From assembly GCA_039707655.1 (NCBI GenBank), contig CM077676.1:190212936-190276935 (forward strand): DNA of 64,000 nucleotides, in the 5' to 3' direction. Positions 1 to 9,943 of the stretch are shown one piece after another (the stretch's first letter is position 1; every line of letters begins with the position of its first letter). The notes under the pieces were generated by a model. The model was not told the DNA's origin, did not search any database, and saw only the letters and a list, made by a program, of their open reading frames with translations. This stretch comes from Elymus sibiricus. Its lineage: Eukaryota; Streptophyta; Magnoliopsida; Poales; Poaceae. A program made the position numbers and the translations under genes.

Positions 1-2
1 GC

Positions 3-917
3 GACAAGCTAGGACTATCCCCAGCAGAGTCTGGTGCTGACAAGACAGGATCCGCGCAGTCAAATGAAGCAGTGCAGAAGAAGAAGATGGTGCAGCACCC
101 AGTCTATTTTGTCAGCTCCCTGTTGCAGGGGGCCAGGTCAAGATATTCTGGCGTGCAGAAGCTGCTCTTCGGCCTCCTTATGGCCTCGAGGAAGCTGCGC
201 CACTATTTCCAGGCACATGAAATCACCGTCGTCACTCGCTTCCCGTTGCAGCGGATTTTACGAAATCCAGATGCGACCGGCCGAATAGTGGAGTGGGCGT
301 TGGAACTATCAAGTTTTGGTCTCAAATTTGAAAGCACTTCAACTATTCAGAGCAGAGCCTTGGCAGAATTCATTGCAGAATGGACACCGACGCCAAATGA
401 AGAAATTCAAGAGACAACTATCCCCGGCAAGGAAACAGATCGAGAATGGATTATGTACTTTGATGGGGCTTTTTCGCTGCAAGGCGCCGGTGCTGGCGTG
501 CTGCTTGTCGCACCCACCGGAGAGCACCTCAAGTATGTAATTCCGATGCACTTTCCCCGGGAGAGATCAACGAACAACACTGCAGAATATGAAGGACTGC
601 TTGCCGGTCTCAGGATCGCGGCAGACCTTGGAATTAAGAAGCTCATCGTCAGAGGTGACTCACAGCTTGTCGTCAGGCAAGTTAACAAAGATTATCAGAG
701 CCCGTTGATGGAAGCATATGTAGATGAAGTGAGAAAGTTGGAGGAGCGTTTTGACGGTCTGCAAAGAGAGCATGTTCCTCGAGCGGAGAACAACATTGCC
801 GACGACCTGTCAAAGCGTGCTGCCCTCAAGTTACCTGTGGAACAAGGAACTTTTGTGCTCCGCTTAACTCAGCCATCCGTAACACCATCGACGAGGCAGA
901 CAAGAGAAGGAAGTTGA
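3..917 (+). CDS. Gypsy pol, partial: RT-associated RNase H plus second (archaeal-like) RNase H
   Basis: The frame is open from the window edge; no start is visible because this is the middle of a polyprotein. Numbering from the GTG codon at 72, residues about 8-105 are the RNase H-like domain that follows gypsy RT. A second RNase H follows at about 125-255, with a full set of acidic residues: Asp131 (YFDGA), Glu172 (TAEYEG), Asp196 (RGDSQ) and Asp244/245 (IADDLS). These domains degrade the RNA strand during reverse transcription in the virus-like particle. The dual arrangement is known for Tat elements. The frame stops at 915-917, while the next pol segment runs in another frame, so a frameshift lies shortly before the stop, around 865-900. 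This copy therefore cannot make an unbroken Pol without a frame change. Confidence 0.88.
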   Translation, partial: DKLGLSPAESGADKTGSAQSNEAVQKKKMVQHPVYFVSSLLQGARSRYSGVQKLLFGLLMASRKLRHYFQAHEITVVTRFPLQRILRNPDATGRIVEWALELSSFGLKFESTSTIQSRALAEFIAEWTPTPNEEIQETTIPGKETDREWIMYFDGAFSLQGAGAGVLLVAPTGEHLKYVIPMHFPRERSTNNTAEYEGLLAGLRIAADLGIKKLIVRGDSQLVVRQVNKDYQSPLMEAYVDEVRKLEERFDGLQREHVPRAENNIADDLSKRAALKLPVEQGTFVLRLTQPSVTPSTRQTREGS

Positions 918-2335
918 GTTCCGGCCAGTACTTTCCGGCAGAGCTTCCAGAAGCCGCCGGCAAGGAAGTTGTCGGGAACGACACGGTTGCCGGTAAGCAG
1001 CAGCCTCGCGCAGAACCTCAGGTTCTTGCCGCCGAAGCAAGCGCTCCCGCGGCCGAAGATATGCCTTTGGTCCTTGTTATCGAGCCGCAGGCTCCAACAT
1101 GGGCACATCACATCGTCCAGTTCCTTCAAACAGGAGAACTCCCTGAAGAACAGGAAGAAGCGGAGAAAGTAGCCCGTCAGTCTAGTATGTACCAGTTCGT
1201 CGACGACATCCTGTACAGAAAGAGACCGAACGGTGTGAAATTGAAGTGCATTCCTCGGGAGGACGGACTGGAGCTGTTGGCAGAGATACATGGAGGCATA
1301 TGTGGCTCCCACATAGGCTCGAGAGCTCTTGTCGGCAAGGCATTCCGGCAAGGTTTCTTCTGGCCCACTACTCTCCAGGATGCAACTGTACTAGTAACCA
1401 AGTGTGAAGCGTGCCAGTTCCATTCTAAGCAATTGCATCAACCAGCTCAAGCTCTTCAGACAATCCCTCTTTCCTGGCCATTTTCGGTCTGGGAGCTCGA
1501 CATATTGGGCCCCTTTCCCCGCGCTGCCGGGGGCTTCGAGTACCTGTACGTTGCTATCGACAAGTTCACGAAGTGGCCGGAAGTGGAAGCAGTGAGAAAG
1601 GTGACAGCACAGTCGGCCGTCAAGTTCTTCAAGGGAACAGTGTGCCGTTTTGGTGTGCCAAACAGGATCATCACCGATAACGGCACACAGTTCACGAGCC
1701 GCACCTTTATGCAGTACGTCCAAGACCTTGGCGGCAAAATCTGTTTTGCTTCTGTTGCTCACCCGAGAAGCAACGGCCAAGCGGAAAGGGCAAATGCTGA
1801 AGTGCTGCGAGGTCTCAGAACAAGAACTTTCGACAAGCTGCACAAGTGCGGAAGACGCTGGATTGATGAGCTGCCGGTGGTTCTTTGGTCAATCAGAACG
1901 ACACCAAATCGAGCTACTAGCCAGACACCCTTCTCCCTGGTCTACGGGGCAGAAGCAGTTCTCCCCACGGAACTCATATACGGGTCACCTCGAGTGCTCG
2001 CTTATGATGAGTTTGAGCAAGAGCAGCTGCGCCAAGATGACGCCACGCTCCTTGAGGAAGATCGTCTTCGGGCTGCTGTGCGAGCTGCACGCTACCAGCA
2101 AGCCTTGCGCCGCTATCATAGCCACAAGGTTCATGCCTGGAGCCTTGAGGAAGGCGACCTTGTTCTTCGACGCGTTCAGTCGGCCAAGAATTCCAACAAG
2201 TTGACGCCGAAGTGGGAAGGCCCTTATCAGGTAGTACGAGTCACCAGGCCTGGCGCAGTCCGCCTGGAGACCGAAGATGGCATTCCAGTGAGCAACTCCT
2301 GGAATATCGAACACCTTCGTAAGTTCTACCCATAA
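914..2335 (+). CDS. Gypsy pol: integrase
   Basis: This is a 473-residue open frame that begins by convention at a TTG at 914; coding homology in the same frame extends a little upstream, so this is a polyprotein segment and not an independent gene. The zinc-binding HHCC module is complete (His126, His133, Cys164, Cys167). The catalytic core has Asp196 (ELDILGP), Asp255 (IITDNGTQF) and Glu291 (NGQAERAN), giving the D,D(35)E spacing. The C-terminal part (about 365-470) resembles the gypsy integrase DNA-binding tail, with a WEGPYQV motif, and ends at a normal stop. The product would insert element cDNA into chromosomes. All catalytic residues are intact although the upstream join is frameshifted. 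Confidence 0.92.
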   Translation: MSSGQYFPAELPEAAGKEVVGNDTVAGKQQPRAEPQVLAAEASAPAAEDMPLVLVIEPQAPTWAHHIVQFLQTGELPEEQEEAEKVARQSSMYQFVDDILYRKRPNGVKLKCIPREDGLELLAEIHGGICGSHIGSRALVGKAFRQGFFWPTTLQDATVLVTKCEACQFHSKQLHQPAQALQTIPLSWPFSVWELDILGPFPRAAGGFEYLYVAIDKFTKWPEVEAVRKVTAQSAVKFFKGTVCRFGVPNRIITDNGTQFTSRTFMQYVQDLGGKICFASVAHPRSNGQAERANAEVLRGLRTRTFDKLHKCGRRWIDELPVVLWSIRTTPNRATSQTPFSLVYGAEAVLPTELIYGSPRVLAYDEFEQEQLRQDDATLLEEDRLRAAVRAARYQQALRRYHSHKVHAWSLEEGDLVLRRVQSAKNSNKLTPKWEGPYQVVRVTRPGAVRLETEDGIPVSNSWNIEHLRKFYP

Positions 2336-3128
2336 GGTGCGGTTGCCGGGTCCCCCGGCAACCCCCTTTTGTACAAGTTTTGCCGGCAAGGCATATGATC
2401 CTTTGTACAAAGCCAGGCACAGACCCTGTGCACAGTTGAATAAACTTAAGTGTTTTACAATTCTTGTCGATTTTCATGTCATTTCTATATGCATGCTTGT
2501 CTAAGATATTGTATTGCACTTGCTTCCGGTGAGCACTAATGAACCGCCAAGGTTCCATATCTCTATTTTCTCTTCTTTCTTTTTCTCAAAGGACAGAAGG
2601 TTCCCTCGCGTACACGTTTGCCGGGGGGGAATGATGGTATGGATACCGACAGGCGACGTTCAAGTTGACATTTTGCAATAAGGAGTACAACAATGAAAAG
2701 CTAAGTTGCAAAACTCTTTAAGCAGATTTTTGTCGTAGGGTTATTTTCCTTGAACGATTTCGGCCTTTGTATGGAAAACCTGCACGCGAAGGAACCTTGT
2801 CGTGATTAGTTGCGCCCTTACTTTGTTTCGAGTCCGCTCAACAACTTAAGTGGCTGCACTGAAAGCGTCAAGGTATCTTGTCGGTAGCGACACCCCCAGC
2901 AGGCTGCTAAGGACCCGTTCCTCAAAGCGCTCGCGGCAAGGGCGCGCGCACCGGCAAGACCCGCATAAGCGTAGGGCAAAAACCATACAGAAAGAAATCA
3001 GACGAGGGAAATAGCATACATTCATCCAAAACATAGTAAGTTATATTACATTGATAGTCGCCGCAATTCTAACTTAAGATAAAACTGTCTTTGGCATGGA
3101 ATAGTGGCGACAAGATGAAGCGAAGCGG
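2336..3128. other. Spacer between gypsy integrase and antisense gene
   Basis: No coding signal is seen. The stretch lies 3' of both convergent genes, the integrase on + and the antisense gene on -. It contains scattered 'gccgg' motifs like those in the 3' LTR. Its convergent position suggests it holds both 3' ends, but no clear polyadenylation signal could be assigned. Confidence 0.6.
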
Positions 3129-6100
3129 CTAGTCCCTGCGCTGGCCTTCGACCCGCTTGACGTGGCTCACTCTGTCAACGATGGGAACGACAAGCTCTTC
3201 AAGCGCCTTGAGATCTGCATCCTCCGGCAAGCTAGCAAGGACGTTGGTGAGGTTGATGCCAGGGTTCTTGTGCACTACTTTGATGAGCACCTTGCGGAGG
3301 ACGGCCCGGCAGAGTTTGCGAGACTCGTTGGCCAGATGGGTTGATCGGTTAACCTGGAGCAGCTTGAGAGCATCAACGACGCCCTCGAAGAACATGGTCA
3401 GCTTGGCGCTCGAAGACACCCGCTCGTCAGAAGAGTAGCCGAAGTTATTCAAGACCATGGTGGACAGTTCTACGGTAAGCCTTTCCGCGACGTCGACGAG
3501 GCGCTCAATCCAGATCATCACACCTTTCTCGAAGTCATTATAGGTGGCGGCGGCGCTGTTGAGTAGGCTCTTCTCAGCCTGGAGATCCTTGGTCAGAGCC
3601 CTCTCACGAGCCTTGCTGCTCTCAAGGGACTCCTCCAGCGTTGTCAGCTTCAATGTCAGATCGGGAATGGATTCATTGGCTGAAGAGAGCTCTTTGATCT
3701 TGTCGGACATGGCGGCTTGCATCTCCGCCAAGCTAAAGAGAGTCTTATCTCTGTCGGCTTTGAGCGTTGAGATCTCCTTGCCGTGGCCCTCAAGATCCGC
3801 TTCCAGCCTCTTTACCTTATCGCCCAGCTCGCTCTTGGCGGCCTCTGCAGCTTCGGCGGCATCGATGGCTTCCTTTAGCCTGCCGGCGTGGTCTACGACC
3901 AGAGCTTCGAGTGCTTCCTTGTGCCTCTGCTCCAGCTCCTGTGTTCGCCGCGCGACAAGCTTCTCGATCTCTTCTTCCTTGCTGCGAAGCTTGGCGGCTA
4001 GCGCCTCCTCGCGAGCGGCAAGGTCTTCTTCATGAGCATCAAGACCGACGCGGCGTTCCGTCAAGCGAGCTTCCTCTGCAGCGGCCTGCTGCGCGGCCTC
4101 CTCCCGTGCCTTCTCGACATCGGACTGCTTCATGAGGAGCTCGTTCCAACTCTGATTCAGCTGCTCACGACCAGCCGTCAGCTCTTGGAAAGCCTCGGCA
4201 TACCAGACTTGTGTCTTCTCGACGCGCTTTTGGAAATCTGCCTCCACTGCTTCAACAACTGCCGCCCTGGAGTCCAGCTTCTCCTTTCGGGCGCGGTAAA
4301 GCGCCTGGAGCTTCTGAAAGTTATCGCTCATGGCTTGGAGGAGCTGCTCTTCCCTGGGCCCGCTGCTGCTAGCGGTGGCAACGACGTCTTCATCAAAGGT
4401 TTCTCCTTCGACTAGCACCCCAATGTTCGCCGTCCCCGGTACGCTGATGAACAGGTTGTCGCCGACCTTGAGGTAACTGCTTGACGGGGGCACGTCAGAT
4501 GTTGACGGTTGATCCTCGACAACCGCCTCACCGGCAGCCGGGGGCTCCGCGACCGGCGTAGCGTCAGACGCTCCTGCGGCAGGAATGCCGTCAGTATGGT
4601 CGCCGGTCTCCTTGCCGGCCCCCTCAGCAGATCCCTTGGCGGTTTCTTCCTGTGCAGCCTTGGCGGCCTTGTCAGCTGCGACCCTGTCGGCCTCGGCGGC
4701 AGCATCCCTGGCGGTCTCTTCGATGACAGCATCAACATCCATTTGTTCCGTCAAGGGGAGATCTGAAAGCCAAGAAAGGAAGCAAGATGAGACCAAAGTT
4801 GGAGTTCCAGAAAACAGAAATGAAGAAAGAATAACAAGTGCCAAGGCATGCGGTTTACCTGTGTTGAGCTGTTGAGAGGTGGCTTCTCCTTTCCCGGCAA
4901 CATTAGTTGCCGATGTAGGATGGCCAACGCCTGTGCTTGCCGGCTCCTCTTCAATGCGGATGGGCTCGCCAGTGGAACCCCCTGCCAAAGGTTCATCTCT
5001 GGGCGGCGTGGTCGACGGAGGCGGCACTTCAGGGACGGCCTCTAATGGCTCTCCTTCTTGCCGTCCTTCTCCTACAAGCCCGGTGATGTCAATAGCGAAG
5101 ATAATCTTCCCAGCGCTCGCCAGCGGAAAATGAGTAGTGGACTCACGTTGGGGGCTGGGTTGGAGGCTGCGTTGAGGGCTGGGCTTCGGGCTGATGACGA
5201 TGGTCTCTGGCGCACTTACGGTGCTTGCCGAAGGCTCATCGCCCGTAGAAGTCTTCGCCCTCTTCACCAACCTTTGTGCCAACGTCTCTGTATCTCTGTG
5301 GGGACAGGCCAAAGCAAAACAAATGAGTTAAGCAGTACCAGGAATTCAAAAGTTGAGGGATACGGCGAGGGCCCTTACTCTTCTCTATCCGGACTAAAAG
5401 AGAAGATGTCGAAGTCGACCTCCGCTTCGGTGTCCGAGCAAGGAGGTGGAGAAGGGGTCATGGGATGCTTGGCTGCGGCAGAAGCAATAGGTTGATGTGA
5501 CCCTGCTGCTCCAGCCGCTGGTGCCGTCGTATGGGATGCTCCCGCCGCACCAGTTGTTGCCGCGGTCGAGCGTGTCGTACGTCGCACGGGTGGCTGTTGG
5601 GCCTCTTGCCGCTGCGCAGCCTTGCCGGCCGCCTTCTTGCCAGGAACCTCATCTCTTGAGGGAGGCTGATGTGCTGGGACGCCAGAGACGGCTTTCCGAA
5701 GAACACGTTTCTTCTTCTCCGGAACTGGGGGCTCCTCGCACAGCTGCTCCTCGGCCGTGTCTTCAATAGTAGAGCCCCCGGCAATCATGCCACTCTGTTC
5801 CCCGGCGACTTCACCTTGCTCGGCAAGGATCTCCTCCGACACCATTCCTTCTTCGCTGGCTTCCTCTTCCGCGAAGCCAAAGTTGCCGGCCTCCGCGGCT
5901 AGGTTCGCTTCTTCCGCCCTGCTGGCGATGTACGCCACTTCTTCATCAGTGGTGGGGCGGATGAGGATTGACTCTTCCCGGATGGCTCTCTCCGACAAAT
6001 TGTCGAAGAATTCCTGCACGCGCTCTTTAGGCGGCTCGACCCAAGTTCCGTCAAGGCCGTGGGCGTTAAACGCCGGCATCATGGTGATGATTGGGCTCAG

Positions 6101-7069
6101 AGCAGAGTTGTTGCACAAGGGAATTATGCCAGCCGGCAACTTGTATTTCCCGTCAGGCCTGAATAGCTTGTGGCAGAGGGCTGTGTGCTGGAAGACTGTC
6201 AGGTTGTTGTTCAGACCAGGGCGCAACCTCATGATGTCTGCTGCGTTCTTGAAGTCCCAAGCTGGTCTCCCTTTGTTATGCAGAGGGGCGATGCGGCGAC
6301 GGAGAAAATCGGCACCAACCATTTCTATTGTGAGCCCGGCAACCTTGAGACGGTGGATCCTGGTAACTGCGATCGCAAGCTTATCATCCTGAGGATCGAG
6401 ACCGCTCCAGTCCTTGCCGCGAACCACCTTCGTCTGCCGGGGCGAACAAAATGGCTGGGGATCTTTCTCCCTAACCCAGCACCACTCGGCCCGCCATTCC
6501 TCCCACTTCTTACGGTAGAGACCGTCTGGGTATATCTCTTTATTCCATGCCCTTGGAATCCAGGTGATAGAACCAGAAAGGGCGTCTCCTGTTTCGATAC
6601 GGGGAACGAAGTAGTGGCGGAAGAGGGCTGTGCTGGGAGCTACTCCAGCGGAGTTTTCACAAAGATGAGCAAAGACCGACATGCATGTCACGGCATTTGG
6701 TGTGAAATCCAAGAGGCGGAAGCCGTATGTATACATGATGTCGATGAAGAAATCAGAAAATGGAGGGCAGAGCCCGCAGTAAAAGTAAGCGACGAAGAAA
6801 GGGAATGTATCTGGGCCGCCCTCGGCGGAAGCTGGGAGTACGCGAGTTGCAGGGTGAGCCTTCGTCTTCTTCCCCCACATACACAGGTATCGCTCAATCA
6901 GGGCGTGCCTGTCGAGCGTTGGGGCGAAGACGACGTGTTTCTTCCGCATCTCCACCAAATCGGCCTTGTCCGCCTCTGCATCCGAGTCGACGGCTTTCGC
7001 CGCTTTGCCCTTGCTTGCTTTGGGCGGCATGGCGACTGTGGGAGCAGAGGCCGAGGCTGATGCGAGCAT
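3129..7069 (-). CDS. Antisense accessory gene of the gypsy element, 'putative gypsy type transposon' (Transposase_28-like) domain plus coiled coil, two predicted introns
   Basis: Three minus-strand blocks join in frame through GT-AG introns: exon 1 7069-5379, intron 5378-5296 (83 bp, GTAAGG...CCACAG), exon 2 5295-4859, intron 4858-4763 (96 bp, GTAAAC...TTTCAG), exon 3 4762-3129. The join is 3762 nt, or 1253 residues plus stop, with no internal stop. The frame is also open to ATG 7222; I chose ATG 7069 because it is the first ATG after a TATA-like box at 7179-7191. Exon 1 has the conserved block (about 'HLCENSAGV...FRHYFVP...WKEWRAEW') found in plant proteins labelled 'putative gypsy type transposon', then low-complexity Ala/Glu-rich sequence. 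Exon 3 is a long Glu/Ala/Leu-rich coiled coil. Antisense ORFs at this place are known in Tat-type elements such as Grande; their function is not established. The gene is intact although sense pol is frameshifted. Confidence 0.78.
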
Positions 7070-7178
7070 GGGGGTGGCAGATGAATGGGATAGGCTCTGT
7101 TCCGAGCTTGAGGAAGAAGGCAATGGCGGTTTCCAGATTGGAAAAGATGAGAGGTAAATGAGCAGCGTCTCTGCGGAT

Positions 7179-7191
7179 TCCTTTTTATGGG
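7179..7191 (-). promoter_or_regulatory. TATA-like box for the antisense gene
   Basis: Read on the minus strand the sequence is CCATAAAAAGG. It is followed after about 110 nt by the first in-frame ATG of the antisense gene (7069), with a pyrimidine-rich leader between. The spacing fits a plant core promoter. It would lie inside the longer open frame that starts at 7222, which argues for the shorter protein. Confidence 0.4.
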
Positions 7192-7432
7192 GAAGAGCGG
7201 AGGCTGCCTCTTTACTAATCAATGGGAATGCACTTTTACAAGCGCACTACTGCGGCCGTTCCGCGCACGTCTCCCACGTTCCGCATTTAATGCGCGTCGT
7301 GGGGGGGGGGGGGGGGGGGCGCAGTAAATAAGAGGATTATGACAGTTAACTCCTGCCGCGCGTGCCCGTGCACTATTTGGGCTTAGCCCAACAACGCCTA
7401 GCACCCGTGTATGGCCTAGGCCCGGGGGCTCC
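7192..7432. other. Gypsy spacer with 19-G homopolymer and polypurine tract
   Basis: This holds no gene. A run of 19 guanines occupies 7301-7319. The element's likely plus-strand priming site is CCCGGGGGCTCC at 7421-7432, immediately before the LTR start TG at 7433. Confidence 0.6.
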
Positions 7433-8222
7433 TGCCGGTGTACTAAAGTTTGGGTCATTTTAGTACCCCATACTTGTGCACGGACGGTTGTAGCCATACC
7501 AGTGGCAAGGCCTGCCGAAGGACAGCTGGAAACGGATACAAGATATCAAGAAGACGTTCAAGCTAATGATCAGAAGACAGAAGACCGAAGGCTGGGTTCC
7601 CGGCAAGATCCTTGTCGGGAAGGCTCGCGAAGGCCCGGCAAGGCCTCGCGCCCGGCAAGGCCTCGCACCCGGCAAGATCCCACCGCTTCAGCACAGTGCC
7701 GCCGCTCTAGCGCAGCGACCAGCCTGTCGTTTAGGGCTTGTCCTCCTGGTTGCGTGTCACGGCGTCGACCGCAAATGGGGTTAAGCGGTGCTGATGGGAC
7801 GGGCCCTTTTTCTGCCCCCGAGAAAGTAAGGGACACCTAAACGGAGCATTAAATGCGTTTGTCCTAAGACGTCGGTGATAATCATGAAATACTGTAGTAA
7901 CTTTACACCTCTTGTACTGCTGTCTGCCACTGTTGGTGACCCCTTGGACGTATAAAAGGAGGCCCAAGGCGTAGCTACAGGGGAGGAGGACCTTCCGGCC
8001 CATTCTGCATGCGTAGCTGCTTTCCCACCACAAGCGCTCCGTGTACTTGAGCCAAGAACATCCACAATAAACAACAGCAGGAGTAGGGTTTTACGCTTAT
8101 CAGCGGCCCGAACCTGGGTAAAGATCCTCGCGTTGATCGTTGGTTTCGCTCTTTGTGCAAATCTTTCCCCTTGCCGAACCGTAAAGGAATCCACGCGATC
8201 CCATAGGTGTCGTACGCCGACA
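7433..8222 (+). repeat. 3' LTR of the gypsy element (790 bp)
   Basis: It starts TGCCGGTG after a polypurine tract and ends CGCCGACA, an inverted pair apart from one base. Inside, 7600-7680 carries repeated CCCGGCAAGGCCTCGC-type motifs, and a TATA box lies at 7951. The 5-bp target duplication should be GGTGT (8223-8227) at both ends; the left copy is outside the window. Confidence 0.82.
7951..7960 (+). promoter_or_regulatory. LTR TATA box
   Basis: TATAAAAGGA lies about 270 bp before the LTR end, where a U3/R boundary is expected. Genomic RNA would start roughly 25-35 bp downstream. Confidence 0.6.
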
Positions 8223-8947
8223 GGTGTAGTACGCCTTTGGAGGTACCAAGGCTCGTGTCAGATGATACTGCCTTCTGCTGCACCATGACATTCTTCTTCT
8301 TGCTCCACCATTTGCTCTCTACCAAGGCAAGGCTTGAGTTGACCTGCAAGTTCTCTTTCTCCACGCTGTACTTGATGGGAAAAGCATATTTGAGTCAGAT
8401 CGCACGTTTGCAATGCAGCAACCAACGCCACAACATGTCCCATCAGTTGCTATCACAGGATGACCCGGCATGCATCTTGGATGACAAGTGGTGCCTGCAG
8501 GTTCTGTGCCGATAGAATTAATGCCATTGAAGAAACACAGTGATTCCACACCCCATAACAACGATTGTAGTCCTGCCTGCTAACACCCTATATAGGCTGT
8601 CATCGAGGGGGACTGACCAATTCATATGGGTGTAACCGTCGGGCCACTCATCCCCCGCCAAGGTGAGGATCCCACTGTCAATATACAGTGTTGTCTTGCA
8701 CCGGTATTTCAAGCACTTCGACTCCGGAACTGTTCATGAAGAGCTTTGGGGGACGATATGTCTCTTTGCGGGCAAGCTTGAAGCCCTCACGGCGGCACCC
8801 GGCACCGATGCCGAATGGGTAAGGTATGCTTATATTGCCGCATCTGCTGGTGCAGTTGGGCAACGCGACGTTGGCCGAGACTAGCACTAACATGGTGGCC
8901 AAAAGCTGCAGAAGGGGCAGCAGGGCTGCTGTACCTGCCACACTCAT
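8223..8947 (-). pseudogene. Wall-associated kinase (WAK) pseudogene, ectodomain only, truncated by the gypsy insertion
   Basis: Read leftwards from ATG 8947 it gives a signal peptide (hydrophobic 'LLPLLQLLATMLVLVSA') and then a galacturonan-binding WAK N-terminal module with the signature C-x3-CG-x-ISIPYPFG. The frame stops at 8678. Homology continues in other frames at 8712-8518 ('VVMGCG') and 8561-8450 ('GVGCC'), then about 8364-8223 ('WWSKKK'), each block matching the order of the intact WAK at 12257. At least two frameshifts and a stop are therefore present. Homology ends at 8223, exactly where the gypsy LTR ends, so the retrotransposon landed in the gene; EGF and kinase parts should lie left of the element if they survive. 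A TATA box stands at 9010-9020. Confidence 0.85.
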
Positions 8948-9009
8948 TTGTGTGATGTGGTTGTATGCAGCTCTGGCACACGGAAGTGCTAACTAGCCCT
9001 TTTTTTGGT

Positions 9010-9020
9010 GTATATATAGC
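9010..9020 (-). promoter_or_regulatory. TATA box of the WAK pseudogene
   Basis: The minus strand reads GGCTATATATACA about 65 bp before ATG 8947, a normal plant TATA-to-ATG distance. It suggests the start region is original although the gene body has decayed. Confidence 0.45.
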
Positions 9021-9286
9021 CAATGTAGTGTGAAACTGCAAGCTCTTGTCTGTGTTATGTACCACTTATATGCAGAATAGACAGGGCTTATCATACGGCG
9101 GTAACAAATAAAAAGATTAATACCTGCTTACCTTTCTCTTTCGTACTGACTGTTTAAGGATATCTTCCTTCATCAAGTTTACCTTCACAAGACATTTGGC
9201 ACTTGCAGGATAGGTAAAAGCCTTATGTATGGACACCCTGTGATAAGTGACCTTTACTTCTACATACATGAACAAGAATGGATGGA

Positions 9287-9428
9287 AACTTCAAATCTGT
9301 CAAGTACAATTGTCCAAATGCCTGGCAATGAGGAGTCCCTGTCGTCCTGCATATTTTTATGTACAAGGAACTGCAAGCCTGTCAAGTCTGTTGTCCTAAT
9401 GCCTGATAAATAAGGAGGCCCTATCATC
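9287..9428. repeat. Diverged direct repeat, period about 81 bp
   Basis: Blocks starting at 9287 and 9368 share the order 'aact.caa..ctgtcaagt', 'ttgtcc.aatgcctg', 'gag..cc', 'atc' with several mismatches. It reads as an old local duplication. Confidence 0.55.
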
Positions 9429-9929
9429 TTCCATTTGTCTCTGCACAGAAAAAGCAACCACAATTATTGGATTTATACATAGATTATACGCATGGCTAGT
9501 TACTTGATGCCGACTTCATGAAGCAGTCAAGGAATCACTAAAATTACTGTAAGCCTCAGGCCGGCCGATAAAAGATGGAGAACAGCCGTCTAGTTTTTAA
9601 TATTTCTCTCGACGTACTGATACTCCAAAGCTGACTGAGTATGCAGTGAGACCACAATGGCATTCGACCTGCTTTACAAGTTACAGTATACTACATGAAT
9701 AGTGTTAGGACTAGAGGGAAGTTGAGCTTCTAGTTTTTCTGCAGTAGTGTGACTAATGGCATGTTTTTCTGATACTGTTTTGAAGCTGCTTGCAAAGACT
9801 AATACCTCAAAATAAGATAGAAAAAGCCAATCCGAAAGGAAGCATTTGATGGACTTGCTGGAAGTTGCTTCGTTGTCTTTCCAGCAGGTAAAGACACTAT
9901 CGGTTGTGAGTGACTCGTTAAACCATGGG

Positions 9930-9943
9930 AAGTTGCATTTAAT
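9930..9943. repeat. Left 14-bp target-site duplication
   Basis: AAGTTGCATTTAAT is repeated perfectly at 11216-11229 and brackets a GC-rich insertion. Confidence 0.8.

Larger units (their letters stand above)
1..8222 (+). mobile_element. Ty3/gypsy LTR retrotransposon, Tat-like lineage, 5' end outside window
   Basis: The order RT/RNase H tail, second RNase H, integrase, long spacer, 3' LTR on the + strand is that of a Ty3/gypsy element. A second RNase H after the first and a large antisense ORF between integrase and 3' LTR are features described for the plant Tat clade. The 3' end is set by a polypurine-like CCCGGGGGCTCC just before TGCCGGTG at 7433 and by an LTR end CGCCGACA at 8222, which mirrors the start. 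GAG, protease, most of RT, the 5' LTR and the left target duplication lie outside the window. The element sits inside a WAK pseudogene that resumes at 8223. The wheat family name is not asserted. Confidence 0.9.
8948..9929. other. Intergenic, between the head-to-head WAK pair
   Basis: No coding signal is seen beyond the TATA box near 9015. A short tandem duplication occupies 9287-9428. The rest is AT-rich unique-looking sequence. Confidence 0.5.

Noticed and set aside
3544..4415. Plus-strand ORFs opposite the gypsy antisense gene
   Set aside because: Shadows of the coiled-coil exon; Ser/Ala/Leu-rich complement of Glu/Ala/Lys codons with no domain of their own.
7301..7319. 19-G homopolymer considered as a G-quadruplex regulator or polypurine tract
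   Set aside because: It is 113 bp from the LTR start, too far for the polypurine tract. Its length may be an assembly or sequencing artefact, and nothing else supports a function.
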